Part shown: in pieces, positions 9,826 through 20,750 of the stretch
How positions within the stretch are numbered: position 1 is the stretch's first letter
Layout: every line of letters begins with the position of its first letter
Assembly (NCBI GenBank): GCA_963580285.1
Contig: CAUZLF010000228.1
Coordinates: forward strand, 19,197-83,196
DNA length: 64,000 bases
From: Lucinisca nassula
Lineage: Eukaryota > Mollusca > Bivalvia > Lucinida > Lucinidae
Direction of reading: 5' to 3'
Program-made: the position numbers and the translations under genes
Notes under the pieces: generated by a model
The model's input: the letters and a program-made list of their open reading frames with translations, nothing else
What the model was told of the DNA's origin: nothing
Databases searched by the model: none

Positions 9826-9896
9826 ATAAGATGAAGCTGTAACGTCACTACAAGTACTGGGTCTAGAACGAGACATGTAGCTTCGGTGTTCATCCT
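9826..9896 (-). CDS. SNAPC4: SNAPC4-like protein, N-terminal exon (first of three seen)
   Basis: A 71 bp exon follows a pyrimidine-rich tract and acceptor CAG (9899-9897) and ends at a GTAAGTG donor (9825-9819). It starts with two bases of a split codon and ends in phase 0, exactly the phase at which the 5369-5533 exon begins. The peptide includes DEHRSYMSRSRPSTCSDVTA, an acidic and serine-rich stretch of the kind that precedes the conserved E-S-C-L region in SNAPC4 proteins, though this segment is not conserved enough to identify alone. The start codon must be further upstream (higher coordinates); no convincing earlier exon was found. Support comes from splice signals and phase. Confidence 0.55.
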
Positions 9897-10001
9897 CTGA
9901 AAATAAAAAGACTGTCAGTTTTTTGTGTGTTTTTTTTTTTGTGTCATCCAACATACAATGTGCAACATGAAAGAGGATGTACATGTTCTAGATCATTACC
10001 C

Positions 10002-10309
10002 ATTTTGTTTGTTTGTTTGATTTGAGGTTTAATGTCCCCATCAACACTATTTAGGTCATTTTGTAGACATTGCTTCCAATTTTGTGAGACTTTTACCCGA
10101 CATTGAGATGAAATGACTTCTCAAGCCCTGCCACCCAATTAAACCCCAAATAGGGCTTATAAGCATGGACAGTCCGACTCGCACTGCTTTGCCTGGGCAG
10201 GCTTAGATCCTCTAAGCGGTGTACCAATACTTGTGTGCAGTCGGTTCCAGCTCTGCATGGAAGCATCATGCAGCCCATCTATTTCTTCAAACCCCGATGG
10301 GCAGGGGCC
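10002..10309 (-). mobile_element. SINE-A, full length
   Basis: Flanked by an 11 bp direct repeat GATCATTACCC (9991-10001 and 10310-10320). Same body and CAAA-type tail as the other copies. Confidence 0.75.
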
Positions 10310-10365
10310 GATCATTACCCGTTCTACTGTAAGAGATCTGAAGAAGAAAGAGGTTTATCAGACCA

Positions 10366-10455
10366 TACAGATCAACAGAATAGACCTGCTCAATTTGTAA
10401 ATACCAATTACTGCTTTGAAACAGGGAGTAGGACTGGAATTATACTTGACAAATT
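10366..10455 (+). pseudogene. Fragment of LINE reverse transcriptase C-terminal region
   Basis: The plus strand encodes QNRPAQFVNTNYCFETGSRT, which lines up with the 'QNRAARFVTGNYCFETGS' part of the 7325-8659 frame. The fragment is bounded by SINE-A on the left and a TTAA MITE on the right. Confidence 0.7.
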
Positions 10456-10666
10456 AACCATTCTCTTGCTGAATATTCAGTTTAGCCACACCCATTTCTG
10501 ACTTTGAACCAATCAGATTACTTGATGTAATTTATTCCTACAAATTCATGAACTGAATGGCAAATAGTGCAGATCCTGATCAGATGGCTTCTTCAGAAGC
10601 CATCTGATCTGGATCTACACTGTTTGCAAAGATAGGGGTTGTCGTGAACAGCATGATAAGGGTTAA
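10454..10666 (+). mobile_element. TTAA-type MITE, second subfamily
   Basis: TTAA at 10454-10457 and 10663-10666. Left end CCATTCTCTTGCTGAATATT, right end GCATGATAAGGG. Central GCAGATCCTGATC hairpin at 10559-10628. Confidence 0.75.
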
Positions 10667-11001
10667 GATCTGATGGGAGTCTCTCAAGAAAAGGATACAC
10701 AAGAGCTCCACAAGCAGGACATTATATGCCTGTGGCAAGTTCATATTTGCTGGACTGCAACCTTGAAACAATATGAACTGCTCTAAATAACATGTGCTGC
10801 TCCACATCATTGTCAAGCTAAACATCAAGTTTTTGCTAGATCAAATGTTACCTGCATAGGGCATACCCCAATTAATTTTTGCAAGACAGTAACCTTGAAA
10901 CAATATGCCCTGCTCAATATTGTGGTCAAAACCGTAAAAATTTGACTTTAAAGCGATTCAGTCAAAAGACGAGGTCCCTTTTCCTGTGGTTTTAATGCGG
11001 T
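10667..11001. other. Unassigned spacer
   Basis: AT-rich sequence with no recognisable exon. Two similar phrases 'CCTTGAAACAATATG..CTGCTC' occur 140 bp apart, suggesting an old degenerate repeat. Confidence 0.3.
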
Positions 11002-11556
11002 CAGGGCTTCCATTAACTCCCAAATTCAGGAAGTCCCAGACTTTCTACCCTTGAAATTTGGAAGTCCCACTGAAAAATTCAGGAAGTCCCAATTTTGAAG
11101 CAAGGTGTTTGCGGATCGTAAAATTGTTTTGGTTAAGAAATATATATTATTTAATCTATGAATCTCTTGTTTGCATTTTTAATCACCTGTATATTCTTTT
11201 AGATGGCTAGTAAAGTGTGGATAGGTAAACTGACCGGCTTAAACATGACTTGAATAGCGTTGACTGGGCCATTAAACTCAAAACAATCAAGCAAAGCTCT
11301 GTGAGGAAGTTTTGTTTGTTTGTTTGATTTGAGGTAGTTAAAACTACTCATAACTATGTGACATAAAGTACAGTGCAGAGGAGTGCATTCAAAAAAAAAG
11401 AAAAATATTTTTACTTGGTCTGTATAAATTTTATAACTTTCCAAGTAAACCACCACCCCCCCCCCCACCCCAAGAAAAAAAACATAAATAAAAAGTAAAG
11501 AAAACAATCGCATTACCCATCCCCATATATACCTAGTGGCCCATTTTTTGGGTCAT

Positions 11557-11625
11557 TAGCAAACCGTGTAGACCCAGATCAGACGCCACAGTACATAGCG
11601 TCTGATCTGTCTATACTGTTTGTAG
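11557..11625. repeat. Hairpin with AACCGTGTAGACCCAGATCA core
   Basis: Arms CCGTGTAGACCCAGATCAGA and TCTGATCTGTCTATACTG enclose CGCCACAGTACATAGCG. It is one of many copies of the same core found throughout the window. Confidence 0.65.
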
Positions 11626-13821
11626 AACTTAACACAAATAAAACAAACCTGACACCCATTGTCATATATGGATTAAAAAGAAATAAAGAAAAATTCTTTT
11701 GTAAAAGATTTTTGCCAAACTTTGCAAAACATACGCTTCGAGTCTTCACTTTACTCTAAACCCTCGGAACTGCTTCAGACAAATATGCAGAAACATGTGC
11801 AACTTTGGTCAATTGGAGCAGACTTAGACCAGTCTCCGCGAAAACCGTCCGTCCGTCGGACAAATCCGGCAATTTCCAAAAATGACCTGCATTTTCTGAC
11901 AGTTTCCCGGACAGCCGGTCCGGCAGTTTCCGTCCGTTTCGGTACTTTGTGGAGACTCCATTACGGTGTATTTCAGTCATTTTTATTTTCTTTTGTAATG
12001 CGCCGTCAGTCGACTTCAAAGACGCCGCTGCTCGATAGGATGCTAATTTAATTAAGTTAATCATCGCTGGGTAAGGTGTAAATTATACGTGGCAGATCAT
12101 TACTTTTGTTTATATGATGTTACCAACGGTGCGAATAATGCCTTGCAGACAATGTATGCATAATAAAAACAGACTATTCTACTGTCTCGTGACTGCCAGT
12201 ATTTTTTTCTTTTTGGCGGGAAAGTGCATGCTTTTTCCGAATATTTTCGCGCCAAAACAAAAACGAACGCGCCGATACTTTCGTTTGTGTAAACACACTC
12301 TACACTGCTATTAGTAAATAAAATGCATGGAACATTCAAAATTAATAGTGTGCCTAAATGAGGATGCATTCCTCAAAACACATCCGTTTAGCTACTGAGA
12401 AAATATTTTTAACCATTTCCAAACACTTTTTAGAAAGAAAAAAAAACGCCCTTTAAAATAAAACAATGGCATTCAGTGCGTGACTGCTACCTGCTCAGAA
12501 CAAAATTGCTGAAATCTAATTATTTTCTTTTACCGATTTCGTGTAGAAAACGGTAGCAGTAAATTCTAGACAATGCACTTTTCAATGATTCAATGGTATG
12601 GGTAACGGAAAATTTTGATGTTCGTCCATGGCGGGTATGAAATTTTGGGAGATTCTTAAATCGTAAATTAAACTGTATTCTTTACCGTTGATCTCTTATC
12701 TCCCTAAGCTGACACTACTAAGTTGATTGCAGCATGTTTATTGCATGTTTACTGTTATACAATAAGGGTATTTAGCTGCATTGATTGCTTGGATAATAAT
12801 GACAAGTGATTACGGGGACATTAGGATTAACAACTAACTACCATGATAACAATGCTGAATTTTCTTCTATTTTTCCGTGGGACGTTGGAGAAAATTAGGG
12901 ATTAAACAACATATGTGTTATCAGAAATGTGGTCATAACCAATCATGCTCTAATGGAACTGAGGTGTACACAGTGACCCACAAAGTTTTTGAGTGTGTAT
13001 ATATACAACGACTTTGGGGTGCACGGATGTATTCAATTACCGTTATACTTATATTTGATCTGTGATCTTTGAATACTAATGTGAGTGCAGGGTAAAAAAT
13101 CTCCAAAATAAAAAGTTTTCCGACCTACCGTCCCATAAAAATTAGGATGTTGAAAACAAGACACTTTTTGGCCACACCAGAACTGCTTAGTTGAAGCCGT
13201 TCTGATAAGTGCTGGTATCCGCAACATATTTATTTTATAGAGAAAAAAACTTACTCCCAAAAACATAAACCAACGAATCTGCTACTTATTTACTGCATCA
13301 CACTGTTGACTTGCATGTGTATGTAATTTAATTAAAAAACAAGGTCGCCTTTTTAGCAAACCGATTAACTTCGGTTAGAAATTTATTCTGTCCAGCAGCT
13401 TTCTGCTCGGTCCTGCAAAAAAAATCCCTTTTGTCTGACCAGTGTCCTGCGACACTTCAACAGATTTCGCGGAGACTGTTAGACCAGTCAGCGGAAGTTT
13501 TTTTTTTTTTGCTTTTTGGCTAACAGACAGATCAGACCCTGATGAACCGGCCTGGTCACATTCGCCGGTTTTACGTATTTTCGGGGCGCCAAAATTAAAC
13601 AGCGATCGCGGCGACATTTTGCGATTTTATAAATTATTTTCGCCATTTCACCTAGTGAACACCTGCTATTTACTCAAGAAAAAAATGCGTATCTATCTTT
13701 GAAACTACATGTATTGTCACACATTGCATCGCTAACGATAATCTCACACATAAATTATGACACACTTTAATCTAAACAGTAACAAGTTCACAGGATTAAA
13801 AAACATTTATCGTCAATGAGA

Positions 13822-14186
13822 TAATTAGTTTATCCTCAACTACTAATCCGTTTAATTATATGCAAACACCGAGCAATCACCTCAACACGTTTTTCACACA
13901 CCGATGACGATCAAAGGTGTGCCGACGCACGTGATTCTAACGGTCAATATAACACAGCGCAGGCAGAAAATGGGACGTCCTTAGTACTCAATAAACACAG
14001 AAAGCGGTTTCAGCTAAGAAGGCGGAGCAAACTTTTTACAAACCGCTAAAAGTGGGCTGGTTTATACGTCTCGGTAAAGATTTTTGGCCGTACAGAGAAA
14101 TTTTCGGGAGTCCGCGGGACGCCTTTGATGTTTAATTTGGGCGTCCGGAAGTGATTTCAGGACGTAATATACGCCGTACGCCCGCC
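13822..14186. repeat. Left arm of a large inverted repeat
   Basis: This 365 bp is found inverted at 16290-19190 once two later insertions (16404-16566 and 16725-19083) are discounted. Shared landmarks include CACCGAGCAATCACCTCAAC, GTTTCAGCTAAGAAGGCGGA and GACGCCTTTGATGTTTAATT. The arm is the right end of the 11002-14200 element, so the inverted copy is a second, broken copy of that element. Confidence 0.8.
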
Positions 14187-14338
14187 TAACGGAAGCCCTG
14201 GTGGTATTGTCCTTATACTCATTTATAAGACAGTTCATACGTATGCCCTTTCTGTTGTACTTTATCCGTATGAAAATTACATAAGGTAGGTAACTACGGC
14301 TTGCTAACTATAGGGGGTGGGGGGGCCCAACTCAGGGT

Positions 14339-14639
14339 TTTGTTTGTTTGATTTGAGGTTTAACGTCCCTGTCAACACTGTAAAGGTCATTTTGGAGACG
14401 TTGCTTCCAATTTTGTGGGACTTTTACCCGACATTGAGATGAATTGACATCTCAAGCCCTGTCGCCCAATGAAACCAATAGGGTTTATTAGCATGGACGG
14501 TCCGCCTCGCACCGCGGTTCCTGGACAGGCTTAGATCCTCTAAGCCGTTTACCAGTACTTGTGTGCGAGCCGGATTCAGCTCTGCGTGGAAGCATCATGC
14601 AGCCCATATATTTCTTCAAGCCCCTATGGGCAGGGGCCT
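14339..14639 (-). mobile_element. SINE-A, full length
   Basis: Flanked by a perfect 14 bp direct repeat GCCCAACTCAGGGT (14325-14338 and 14640-14653). One of the best-preserved copies. Confidence 0.8.
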
Positions 14640-15130
14640 GCCCAACTCAGGGTCTATGAAATGATGTGTTGGAGCATAGTTGAAATTTAAATAATAATCA
14701 ACACATCAGTAAAAGAAACTAAAAGATTGGGAATTTTTCTTTTATTATAAATTATATATCATTAAAGCGCAAATACTGAAAGGTCTGATTTATTCCCATG
14801 CTTTATCAATGGCTACCAAACCCAGAAGGCGCCAGTAAGCATGCGCTAATTTTCTTTGGTTTATGCTAATGAGGCCATGAATATTAATGAAGCCAAAGTT
14901 TTCAAGTGTTTCCCATTTGCATAATCAAACAATTTTATGATATCTTTCACATGTTTTTATCTTCATCTTACGATCGCTAACATTTCAAAGGGAGACAAGT
15001 CAAAATGATGAAAAACATAAGATCTCAAAGATTTGTCTCTCACTGAAGCTCTCCTAAAGGAAAAACGGAAGTTTACTTACACCTTTCACCATTTAAGTGC
15101 AAATTAAGAGAGTTTACATCCTTCATGTAA

Positions 15131-15180
15131 CTCCAGTTTACGTCCTGATCCGAAGGGAGGTGCACTTTATGACATTCATT
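15131..15180 (-). mobile_element. SINE-C internal fragment
   Basis: GTCCTGATCCGAAGG and GTGCACTTTATGACATTCAT match the body of the tRNA SINE at 60806-61166 in reverse. It directly abuts a LINE 3' fragment. Confidence 0.6.
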
Positions 15181-15181
15181 G

Positions 15182-15369
15182 TTCTTCCCCAGAACCATTA
15201 GAGATTGGAATGCCCTTCCTGATTCGATAATTTCGACAGCTGAAGGTGCTGATGATTGTGTAGCTAAATTTACCTCTTTGGTTAGAGCTAGGGCCTAACT
15301 TCCCACATCACAGGTCCTGGTGTATTAATGTCATTTGACGTGTCACCAGTAACAATTCTGATTCTGATA
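15182..15369 (+). pseudogene. LINE 3' end: last RT codons, stop and 3' UTR
   Basis: The plus strand encodes FFPRTIRDWNALPD and ..KFTSLVRAR followed by a stop, then the 3' UTR and an ATTCTGATTCTG tail. It corresponds to the C-terminal end of the 7325-8659 frame. Confidence 0.8.
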
Positions 15370-15372
15370 AGA

Positions 15373-15755
15373 CAGAATCATTTGCGACTAAATATGGTTA
15401 ATTCTCACACGATTTTGACTGTGCTTGTCGTTACTTTTTTTATATGAGATTGAACATATTGAATTAAAAATGAAATAAATATACTTTTACAGTATCTTTT
15501 ATTTCATTTACATAGAAAAGTTAACATTGCATAAACTTTATGCATGCATCCAAATCGTGAATTAAGGGTTTTAAAGGACACTATTATTTGTTATCCTTCT
15601 CTGTGCCAATTTTATACGGTATATATGTTTAACATTAACTAGACCATTTAATTCAATGTATTACGATTTCCCCTATATTTTTAATAGTCTGTTCCGGTAT
15701 TTCGGCTTTGTTCCGGAATTTTGGCATCGTTTCGGTAATAACCAGTACCATAATA
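15373..15755. repeat. Direct repeat, first copy (second at 19293-19606)
   Basis: Both copies run from AGAATCATTTGCGACTAA through CTTTATGCATGC, CCAAATCGTGAATTAA and TTTTTAATAGTCTGTTCCGG to the TTTCGGTAAT..ACCAGTACC motif. This copy is followed by different sequence. The pair brackets the composite region 15.4-19.6 kb. Confidence 0.7.
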
Positions 15756-15818
15756 ATAGGATCCTTTTAGAAAAAAGTCCTTTTCGCTATTATGCACCCG
15801 CACACACACACACCTACT

Positions 15819-16012
15819 GGGATAGCGGGGACAATGACTTTTCTTTTCTCACAGCCCTGCTAGAAGCCCTGCACTGTGGGGGACCTCCAGAAGGTCAAAG
15901 CCCCACTGTTTATAATAGTTCATTCCACTGGGGGTATATTTGCCTAATATCAAAACGCCTGCATTAACCCGGCACTGCGGGGGAACACGGAGGGTAATTA
16001 CCCCGCTATCCC
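15819..16012. repeat. Inverted-repeat element with GGGATAGCGGGG ends
   Basis: GGGATAGCGGGG (15819-15830) and CCCCGCTATCCC (16001-16012) are a perfect 12 bp inverted pair. The interior has GC-rich phrases such as CACTGTGGGGGACC and GCACTGCGGGGGAAC. Probably a MITE; its duplication is not clear. Confidence 0.4.
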
Positions 16013-16403
16013 CTTCCTAGCCCCGTAGGTGGGGGGGGGGTGTTTACAAATGACTAGTGCATTAAGGGGGACCCATGTCACAGGTCATGATGAACGAATG
16101 TCATTTGAGGTATTACAACTTTTTGATTACCTTTTGATTTGCCATTGTATACTTGTGCAATTATTTTTCTGGATGTCATTTGACTTGTCACCAGTAACAA
16201 TTATTCGGGTACTGGTAATTACCAAATCGAAACCAAAATACTGGAACGAAGCCGAAATACCGGAACGGACTATTAACAATATCTATATAGGCGGTCGTAC
16301 GGCGTATATTACGTCATGAAATCGCTTCGGGACGCCCAAATTAAACATCAAAGGCATCCCGCGGACTCCCGAAAATTTCTCTGTACGGCCAAAAATCTTT
16401 ACC

Positions 16404-16566
16404 AGGGGTGTAAAATTCCACTCGCCCGCTCGCATTTGCAAGTAAGTTTAAAGGCAGGGCGAGTAAGGTTTTCAAAACTGACCTTACTTTTTCCTCATTT
16501 TTAGCATCTAAATGAAAAGTTTAGACGATAAGGGCGAGTAAGTTTGAGGGAAATTTTACACATCTG
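16404..16566. mobile_element. Small MITE with GGTGTAAAATT ends
   Basis: GGTGTAAAATTCCACTCGCCC-type left end and GGGCGAG..AATTTTACACA right end are inverted. TTTACC occurs on both sides (16398-16403 and 16567-16572). It interrupts the right arm of the large inverted repeat, whose uninterrupted form is at 13822-14186, so the insertion is directly demonstrated. Confidence 0.7.
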
Positions 16567-16724
16567 TTTACCGAGACGTATAAACCCGCCCACTTTTAAC
16601 CGTTGGTAAAAAGTTTGCTCCGCCTTCTTAGCTGAAACCACTTTCTGTGTTTATTGAGTACTAAGGACGTCCCATTTTCTGCCTGCGCGGTATTATATTG
16701 ACCGTCAGAATCACGTGCGTCGGC

Positions 16725-19083
16725 TAGGGATGTAACGATAGTCAGAAAATGACTATTGCGATAGTATTGACATTGCAAGAAGAACCATTGCGATACTATT
16801 ACTATTGCTGTCTACTATTGCAATACTATTGCGATACTATTGCCGGATACATACTTTCTTGTTTAAGATGGAAATAAAAACTATTCAAACCGTCAAACTG
16901 TTTTGCTGTATGTTTTTTTCTACATAAAAGATATAAACAAGATAATTTACACAGAGGGATAACTGTTGTAAACTCCGGTTTGCTTTTCTGTCTGCCCTAC
17001 AGGAAGAAAAATCTCCCCAGGAGCAACTTTTTTTCTTTAAGTTTAAATTCTCCTGGAAGAGTCGGGAAACTCATTTTATTAGAAGTAGCCAAGAAGATTC
17101 CAGCCAAGTACATTTATCATTTCACAATGAGAATGTACATGTAACATCAGTTTCTTAATCAAAATAAATGTAAGCTCTTCACGAAGGCAATGAAATCTTT
17201 ACTTGTCTTCCAAAACAACTTCAGACATGTTAAAGTGACTAAATACACCTCAAGCTCGTTATAACACAGAACTTCGGGTCCAACCAACCGTGTTAGTTAA
17301 CCGAATCATGTTATAAACGCCAACCGAATTTGTCACGGATCAGTCTGTTCTACTATTACACTGAAAACACAAGCCTCCGGCGCTATCGTTAAGCCTACAA
17401 CGTTTCGCATGACAAGGTGTGTAAATAAGATCAGGTTATGTCTCTATCATAAAATTTAATCCTTAATCAAATCGCTCTGGGCCTAAGAGAATTAGCTACA
17501 TCTAACAGTAGATGTATGCATGTAAATATGAAACAGACTATTCTACTGTCTCGTGCATTGTTTTGTTTTGGCGCCAAAATAGAAGACGCTTGGTGGGAAA
17601 AGTCGTACACTTAAATAATACATCCGAGGATAATCCAGGAATTGTGCAAAGTTCCGTTCTCTATCCACAACAGTTTAGCTATCACATTTTATGAAAGAAA
17701 TACGCCCCATTAAAAATGGTAGTAGATATCTGAGAAACTAGGTCGGCAATGCACACGATTCAGAATCAGAATTGTTTCCGGTGACACATCAAATGACATT
17801 CATACACCAGGACCTGTGATACAGGAAGTTAGATTTGAATCTTTTGGCAGAAAATCTGATGAAATTTTAATATAAGTCTCAGTGTTTCGGTACACAATCG
17901 ACCGCATGCGTTTGTTAAACGGAACACCATTGAAATCGGGGCTAACAAATTTTTAAATCCAAATCGGCCCCGGCCGACCGATGACGTCATCAGTACCGTG
18001 CCGAACATGCCTTATAATGTCATCCCCGACATTATTGCATCTGCCAACTTATCTAATTGCCCATCATTTTTATTGTGAATTGATTTTCCAAAAATCATTT
18101 GTATATTTCTTTTGTTGTTTGGTCAAATCTTTTAGCAATACAAATAAACAGAAAATCGAACCGTTTTTATTTTCTTTAATTGTTTTCTAGTGCTGTATTT
18201 TCCTGTGCATATTTTAAATGCACGATGTCCAAGATTTAAAATTAATTCCTCTGCTGTACAGACATTGTCTGGATGCCCAAATTATAAACGTTCTTTGCAC
18301 GACGACACGTATTTCATTTCCTTTGATGTCTGCTATTGTCAAAAATAAGAATCCTCTAAAACATCAACCAGAACAATTTTTTGCACCTTTTGAAGCGGTA
18401 ATGACACATGCGGACTTTCCATGCTTCACGTGCTAATGCGGGCGGCACCCTTTGATAATAAATACCACTGTGTAAACACGCATTAATTATCGCTTTTCAT
18501 ATCACTAGCTTACAGACGGCTTGCAGATTAGCGAATCAAAATATGTGGTCAATTATTTCGAACTCAATTAACATTAAAGTGTTTACTGTTGAAATGCGCT
18601 TCAGAAAGCTGTAAATTTACCAGTTCAATGAAGGAATATTCAGGGTACTGACTCTATACCGACATTTGGTGTTAAGTCGCTAATCCATAACAAATAGGAT
18701 GCATAAACACCGCGTACCTGTAGGCTACTGCCAAATCATGATTTGGCAGTAATTTTATTACCGTTATCTCGCGACAAGCAGCCGTTGCAAGCATAAGTTG
18801 ACTCCCATTGGCCCAGGAGATTATTGGATTACAATTAAGACAATATACAGTTTGATGCTTGACCGGGTACAAGACGCAGGTCGTAATAAAAAATATATTT
18901 AAGAATGAAAACAACTTCAAGAATTATCTGAAAAACTTGTGATATAGAAAACTATCGAAACTATCGATAGTTCAAAACACTATCGGCAATAGTCATCGAT
19001 GTTTGACTTTACCATCGATGCAGTACTATCGGCCCAGTGCCTATCGCAATGCATCGATGGTCCGATGCATCGTTACAATCCTA
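16725..19083. mobile_element. hAT-type transposon, 2.4 kb, non-autonomous
   Basis: Ends TAGGGATGTAACGATAG and ATCGTTACAATCCTA form inverted repeats, flanked by a perfect 8 bp duplication GCGTCGGC (16717-16724 and 19084-19091). The uninterrupted target is present at 13822-14186, confirming the borders. The subterminal regions repeat short GCGATACTATTG / CTATCGATAG words on each side, a common hAT pattern. No intact transposase is seen. The interior contains a LINE 3' tail (17761-17832) and segments shared with 28816-30657 (CATAAAATTTAATCC, GGCGCCAAA..AGACGCTTGG). Confidence 0.85.
17761..17832 (-). mobile_element. LINE 3' tail fragment
   Basis: CAGAATCAGAATTGTTTCCG followed by GTGACACATCAAATGACATT matches the terminal 70 bp of the LINE at 7252-8633. 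The rest of the LINE is absent, an extreme 5' truncation. Confidence 0.7.
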
Positions 19084-19640
19084 GCGTCGGCACACCTTTG
19101 AGCGTTATCGGTGTGTGAAAAACGTGTTGAGGTGATTGCTCGGTGTTTGCATATAATTTAACGGATTAGTAGTTTAGGATAAACTAATTACTAATTACAG
19201 AAAAGACTCTGATCAGACTGCGCGGATGGTGGTCGTACAGGTTGCTGGTTTCGGCATGCACAGGTTCATTTACATTTATCCATGTGACAAGAAAGAATCA
19301 TTTGCGACTAAGTGAAAAGTAAACATTGCATTCATAAACTTTATGCATGCGTCCAAATCGTGAATTAACACGTAAGGGTTTTAAAGAACACGATTATTTG
19401 TTATTAAATTCCTTCTAGGTGCCAATTTTATACTGTATATATGATTATATAATTTATTTGTGCAAGAACATTAATTAAATCATTAAATTTAATGCATTAT
19501 GATTCACCACGAACATTTCCCCTATATTTTTAATAGTCTGTTCCGGTATTTCCGCTTCGTTTCGGTATTTTGGTTTTGTTTTGGTAATTACCAGTACCGC
19601 AATTATTCTGAATCTGAATCGTTCCTGGTGATACGTGGTC

Positions 19641-20208
19641 GGGTATAAAAGCCAAGGCCGCGTCGGGCCTACCGAAAAATTTTATTTTTAGTCTCTAGGT
19701 ACAAGTAAGATATATATTTTGGTGAATAGGGATTAAATTATTATAAATTAGATATGTTATAACTACAAGTAGTTTCACTTATCAACATTGCTTATTTATC
19801 TTTTAATAACTGTTTTCCGAAATCAAGGGGTATAAAAGCCAAGGCGGCGAAAAAGTATTGACAATTCCGAATTTCTTTCAAATTCATCGGTTAAATTACT
19901 TCTTTTTGGGCTTATGATATTTGAATTTGATTATACTTACATGTATTATGTGTTCGTGATAAAATCAAATACAGTGCAACCTCGTTATAACGCGCCTATC
20001 GGGGTGCACATATCGGGACCGCGTTATAAGTGAGGCGCGTTATAGCATCTGGCTTGCCGAGGCCTTTCCTACGATGTCTAGTGGGTGGGGAACTGACGTA
20101 ATTACAAGCCATGCGGGGATTTTTTGATAGACGAGTATTAATTTCATGAATTATCTACATTAATTAACAAAGCATCAACAGTATCTGTTTATCTATTTTA
20201 TCCGTTTG
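19641..20208. other. Unassigned, with two TATAAAAGCCAAGG motifs and a decayed MITE
   Basis: GGGTATAAAAGCCAAGGCCG is at 19645 and GGGGTATAAAAGCCAAGGCG at 19829; the same word, inverted, is at 30997. A fragment beginning GTGCAACCTCGTTATAACGC (19974-20046) with an imperfect palindrome resembles a common invertebrate MITE end. No gene is seen. Confidence 0.35.
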
Positions 20209-20213
20209 GTTCT

Positions 20214-20411
20214 TGTAATGTTCTTTAATACTAGCAGCTATTGTAGAGACAGTGAAAACACGTCTTGTTAGTTCTACAGTTTAATCTATTCTAAAGACCA
20301 AGCATGCAACAACATACATACAATTATAACAATGTCAAGTTTAATTAAAGTTAGGACCTACAGGGGTGTATACCACACATTCTCATATAACTGCTCTAGC
20401 AAGATATTACA
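20214..20411 (-). repeat. 3' LTR of the Ty3-type element
   Basis: It runs from TGTAATGTTCTTTAATACTA to AGCAAGATATTACA on the plus strand and is the downstream LTR for the minus-strand element. It differs from the other LTR at 20293 only. Confidence 0.95.
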
Positions 20412-20427
20412 TTCCCTTTCTTCCTTT
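20412..20427 (-). promoter_or_regulatory. Polypurine tract for plus-strand priming
   Basis: On the minus strand AAAGGAAGAAAGGGAA directly abuts the 3' LTR, the position and composition expected of the polypurine tract. Confidence 0.85.
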
Positions 20428-20750
20428 AAAATTAAAATTAAATTTGATAAAATTTAAATTTAAACTCTAAGCTTAAATACCTAGCACTTATAATTCAGGG
20501 GTGCTTTACAAGATTGAATGCGGTAAAATCCAATTAAGAATTAGTCCAGACACAGTTCCTGTATCAAGTGTATCAAATTTAAGAGTATCTGATAAGACCT
20601 CTAAAAAGTCATTATTTCATTGGAGCATGGCAAACTTAAGTGTTCTGATAATTGAAACAAATGAAACTGTCAAAACCTTACACTCATCACACTTACACAC
20701 CTAATCCAATGTCACTGTTAATTTCTGAATGAAATTTGTATATGGGAATT

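Larger units (their letters stand above)
11002..14200. mobile_element. Candidate 3.2 kb DNA transposon (hAT-like ends, possible 5 bp duplication)
   Basis: The ends CAGGGCTTCCATTA and TAACGGAAGCCCTG are inverted repeats. The flanks GCGGT (10997-11001) and GTGGT (14201-14205) could be a 5 bp target duplication changed by one CpG transition. No transposase frame is visible. The interior has AACAGACTATTCTACTGTCT and a GGCG-rich segment (about 12170-12260) that recur in the hAT elements at 16725-19083 and 28816-30657, and a GATCAGAC hairpin (11557-11625). Its right end (13822-14186) is repeated inverted at 16290-19190. Confidence 0.5.
16203..19606. repeat. Composite unit bounded by long inverted repeats
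   Basis: About 85 bp at 16203-16289 (starting GTACTGGTAATTACCAAA, with CCGAAATACCGGAACGGACT) is inverted at about 19520-19606 (ending TTGGTAATTACCAGTAC). Partial LINE 3' tails lie on both outer sides in opposite orientation. CAATTATT occurs at both outer junctions (16199-16206 and 19609-19616 region), which could be an 8 bp duplication but may be chance given the LINE tails. The unit holds the broken right arm (16290-19190), a small MITE and a hAT element. Confidence 0.45.

Noticed and set aside
10580..10828. Minus-strand frame MMFSLTMMWSSTCYLEQ..
   Set aside because: It runs through the hairpin of the TTAA MITE; similar frames appear in other MITE copies by the nature of the hairpin.
16199..19616. 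CAATTATT on both sides of the composite as a firm 8 bp hAT duplication
   Set aside because: The same bases adjoin LINE tails in opposite orientation, so the match may come from the inverted structure and not from a single insertion.
20501..20704. Plus-strand 67-codon frame (MLYKIECGKIQLRIS..)
   Set aside because: It lies antisense in the 3' non-coding part of the Ty3-type element, next to the polypurine tract, and resembles no known protein.
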